From Autumnicola patrickiae (GTDB taxonomy: Bacteria > Bacteroidota > Bacteroidia > Flavobacteriales > Flavobacteriaceae), in contig NZ_JAVRHM010000005.1 in assembly GCF_031846525.1 (NCBI RefSeq), positions 1 to 64,000 on the forward strand: DNA of 64,000 bases, written 5' to 3'. The translations under genes and the position numbers were made by a program. The notes beneath the pieces are model-generated. The model ran no database searches. It saw nothing but the letters and a program-made list of their open reading frames with translations, and was not told the DNA's origin. Shown in pieces: positions 62,337-64,000 of this stretch (position 1 is its first letter; the number at the start of each line of letters is the position of its first letter).

Positions 62337-64000
62337 ATGAAGTATCTCATACTTCTTCCGGTTCTGTTTGCTACGAGCTTTTTAAATAGTCAGGAGAAAC
62401 TTAATGATTCTGAAATACCACCCGTTTTTCCGGAATGTGAAATGGTGGAATTTCAGCAACGATCTGATTGTTTTCGGGAAACTCTAAAAGACTTTATAGT
62501 TGAAAACATTAAAATTCCACAGGTTGTTGAAGAAGATAATTTCCGGGGTACCGTGGTTGTGCTTTTTGAAGTGACTAAAGAAGGGGATTTTCAGGTGCTT
62601 TATATAGATGCTGCTTACAACCAGCTTAAAGAGGAAATAATAAAAGTCTTTGAGTCACTTCCGCAGATCCGACCTGCAACGTATAATGGTAAGCCTACTT
62701 ACATGCAATTTCGGATGCCTTTGAAAATTCCATTGCGATTAAATGAAGAAATTGCAATTATAAAGGAGGAAAGCACTAGTTGGGCAGGGGAAGCTGCACA
62801 AGATAAAACCACAGACTCTCCGTTTACAGGCTTAGATGCGAATAATGTGACCGAAGAATATGATCTTATACAATCCTCAGATTTTACAAAACCGCATTTA
62901 GAGAGTAAGTTAAATATTCCTTTTTCTCATGAAATGTATAGCAGGTTCGATGCTGAATTAAATAGGATTGGCACTAATACGCATACGTCTAGTAAGCCTT
63001 TTTTATATTCTGAAGTTGCCAGATATTATGATTTTAAGGCAGAACAGGAAAAAATTTTACAGGATAGATCAACCTGGTTGGGTAGAAAGATCTGGAATGA
63101 GCATCTTGTTCAATTCCAGACAGAAGATTACTGGTTTACTATAGATTTTGGACTGGATCTTCAGCTTGGAAAGGATTTTCAGCAGGAGGATTATAAATTT
63201 ACCTATAATAATACCAGAATGGCAATTCTTAATGGGGGATTGGGCGATAACTTGAATTTTTATGCAGTCGCTTATGAGAACCAGGGACGTTTTGCTGAAT
63301 ACTTTAATGATTTTGCTCAATCTATCAGACCAGATGGAGGAGATCCTGCAATTATACCTGGTCGGGGAATCGCAAAGCCTTTTATGGATGGAGGGTATGA
63401 TTATCCTGTTGCAGAAGGCTATCTTTCCTATTCCCCTGGAAAATATTTTAATATACAGTTAGGTCACGGTCAGCATTTTATTGGTGATGGATACCGGTCT
63501 CTATTAATGAGTGATAATCCTTCTCCTTACCCATACCTTAAATTAAGTACTACTTTCTGGAAACTGAAATATACAAATACTTGGATGTCCTTAAGGGATG
63601 TGAGACCGGAAGTGACAGCAGATGGTTCCTTCAGGACAAAATTTATGGCTAATCATTATTTGAGTCTGAATTTGACAAAAAGATTAAATGTAGGTTTATT
63701 CGAATCTGTTGTTTGGCAGAATGATAACAACAGGGGTTTCGATGTAAATTATTTAAATCCGGTGATATTCTATCGCGCCATAGAATTTTCTACCGGTGCA
63801 CGTGGTGGAAATGCTCTTTTGGGCTTGACGACAAAGTATAAATGGACGGATAAAATCAATACCTATGGCCAGTGGGTAATAGATGAATTTTCTACAGGAG
63901 ATATATTTGGAGGATCTCAAAGTTGGAAAAATAAACTTGGCTATCAATTGGGTGTAAAATATTTTGACGCATTTAATATTCCCAATCTGCTTCTGCAGAT
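62337..64000 (+). CDS. remB: RemB-like gliding motility protein, 5' part
   Basis: An open frame from ATG 62337 to the window edge (554 codons, no stop), so it is incomplete. The signal peptide is residues 1-19 (LILLPVLFATSFLNSQ). Residues about 28-135 resemble a TonB C-terminal domain: PVFPECEMVEF, then Cys, GTVVVLFEVTKEGDF and PATYNGKPTYMQFRMPLKIPL. After a linker (140-230) comes a beta-rich, aromatic outer-membrane barrel-like region (GDNLNFYAVAYENQGRF, YDYPVAEGYLSYSPGKYFNIQLGHGQHFIGDGYRS). I recall this architecture as the RemB protein of flavobacterial gliding; order sprA-gcvH-tonB-remB supports it. Symbol is tentative. Confidence 0.72.
   Translation, partial: MKYLILLPVLFATSFLNSQEKLNDSEIPPVFPECEMVEFQQRSDCFRETLKDFIVENIKIPQVVEEDNFRGTVVVLFEVTKEGDFQVLYIDAAYNQLKEEIIKVFESLPQIRPATYNGKPTYMQFRMPLKIPLRLNEEIAIIKEESTSWAGEAAQDKTTDSPFTGLDANNVTEEYDLIQSSDFTKPHLESKLNIPFSHEMYSRFDAELNRIGTNTHTSSKPFLYSEVARYYDFKAEQEKILQDRSTWLGRKIWNEHLVQFQTEDYWFTIDFGLDLQLGKDFQQEDYKFTYNNTRMAILNGGLGDNLNFYAVAYENQGRFAEYFNDFAQSIRPDGGDPAIIPGRGIAKPFMDGGYDYPVAEGYLSYSPGKYFNIQLGHGQHFIGDGYRSLLMSDNPSPYPYLKLSTTFWKLKYTNTWMSLRDVRPEVTADGSFRTKFMANHYLSLNLTKRLNVGLFESVVWQNDNNRGFDVNYLNPVIFYRAIEFSTGARGGNALLGLTTKYKWTDKINTYGQWVIDEFSTGDIFGGSQSWKNKLGYQLGVKYFDAFNIPNLLLQ

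Noticed and set aside
1..64000. CRISPR arrays, insertion sequences, integrase or phage genes
   Set aside because: No regularly spaced repeats, transposase or phage-like proteins were seen; the dispersed repeats are irregularly spaced.

Overview
The window looks like chromosomal DNA of a marine-type Flavobacteriaceae bacterium (phylum Bacteroidota). I place it near genera such as Gramella, Salegentibacter or Zunongwangia, but the genus is inference. Supporting signs are the gliding/type 9 secretion gene sprA with a remB-like gene nearby, an alternative complex III operon joined to coxBA, DUF2723, CRTAC1-type and DUF6807 proteins, and promoters that fit the Bacteroidota form TTTG-N19-TANNTTTG. 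Almost all the sequence is coding. I saw no rRNA, insertion sequence, prophage or CRISPR array.

Layout. 0-11.7 kb: polA, a FucP-type sugar transporter, a membrane metallophosphoesterase, a cysteine-less thioredoxin-fold protein, a polysaccharide deacetylase, a large DUF2723 membrane protein, tRNA-Gln and a DUF6807 protein. 11.8-14.1 kb: a CRTAC1/FG-GAP lipoprotein. 14.4-23.9 kb: a signalling and stress block with a FixL-like PAS histidine kinase, a receiver-CRP fusion regulator, a universal stress protein, a truncated haemoglobin with a small membrane protein, thioredoxin, a CoA-transferase, two YceI proteins, an outer-membrane porin-like protein and a single-domain receiver. 24-28 kb: small unknown proteins, an MPPED-like phosphoesterase, an AsmA/DUF748-like protein and a second universal stress protein. 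28-32.6 kb: rimP-nusA-infB. 33-45.4 kb: a SPOR protein, then actABCDEF-coxBA encoding a quinol-to-oxygen respiratory chain. 45.5-53.3 kb: ruvB, a P450, queG, an ECF sigma factor with a membrane partner, maeB and ruvA. 53.3-64 kb: sprA, gcvH, a VanZ-like gene, tonB and the 5' part of a remB-like gene cut by the window edge.

The most interesting point is a probable oxygen- or redox-responsive regulon at 14.4-23.1 kb. The kinase PAS domain keeps the FixL haem-ligand histidine and two arginines at FixL spacing. Its partner regulator fuses a receiver to a CRP/FNR effector whose recognition helix keeps the Glu and Arg that read TGA half-sites. Three nearby promoters (universal stress protein, haemoglobin operon, yceI-porin operon) each carry TGA-N6-TCATW exactly 21 bp upstream of a -7 box, the geometry of a class II activator site.

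A second finding is a family of short interspersed repeats (core GATATTTGCCATTTTTGAGG) with about ten intergenic copies, five of them in 17.6-18.75 kb. One copy supplies the start codon of the P450 gene.
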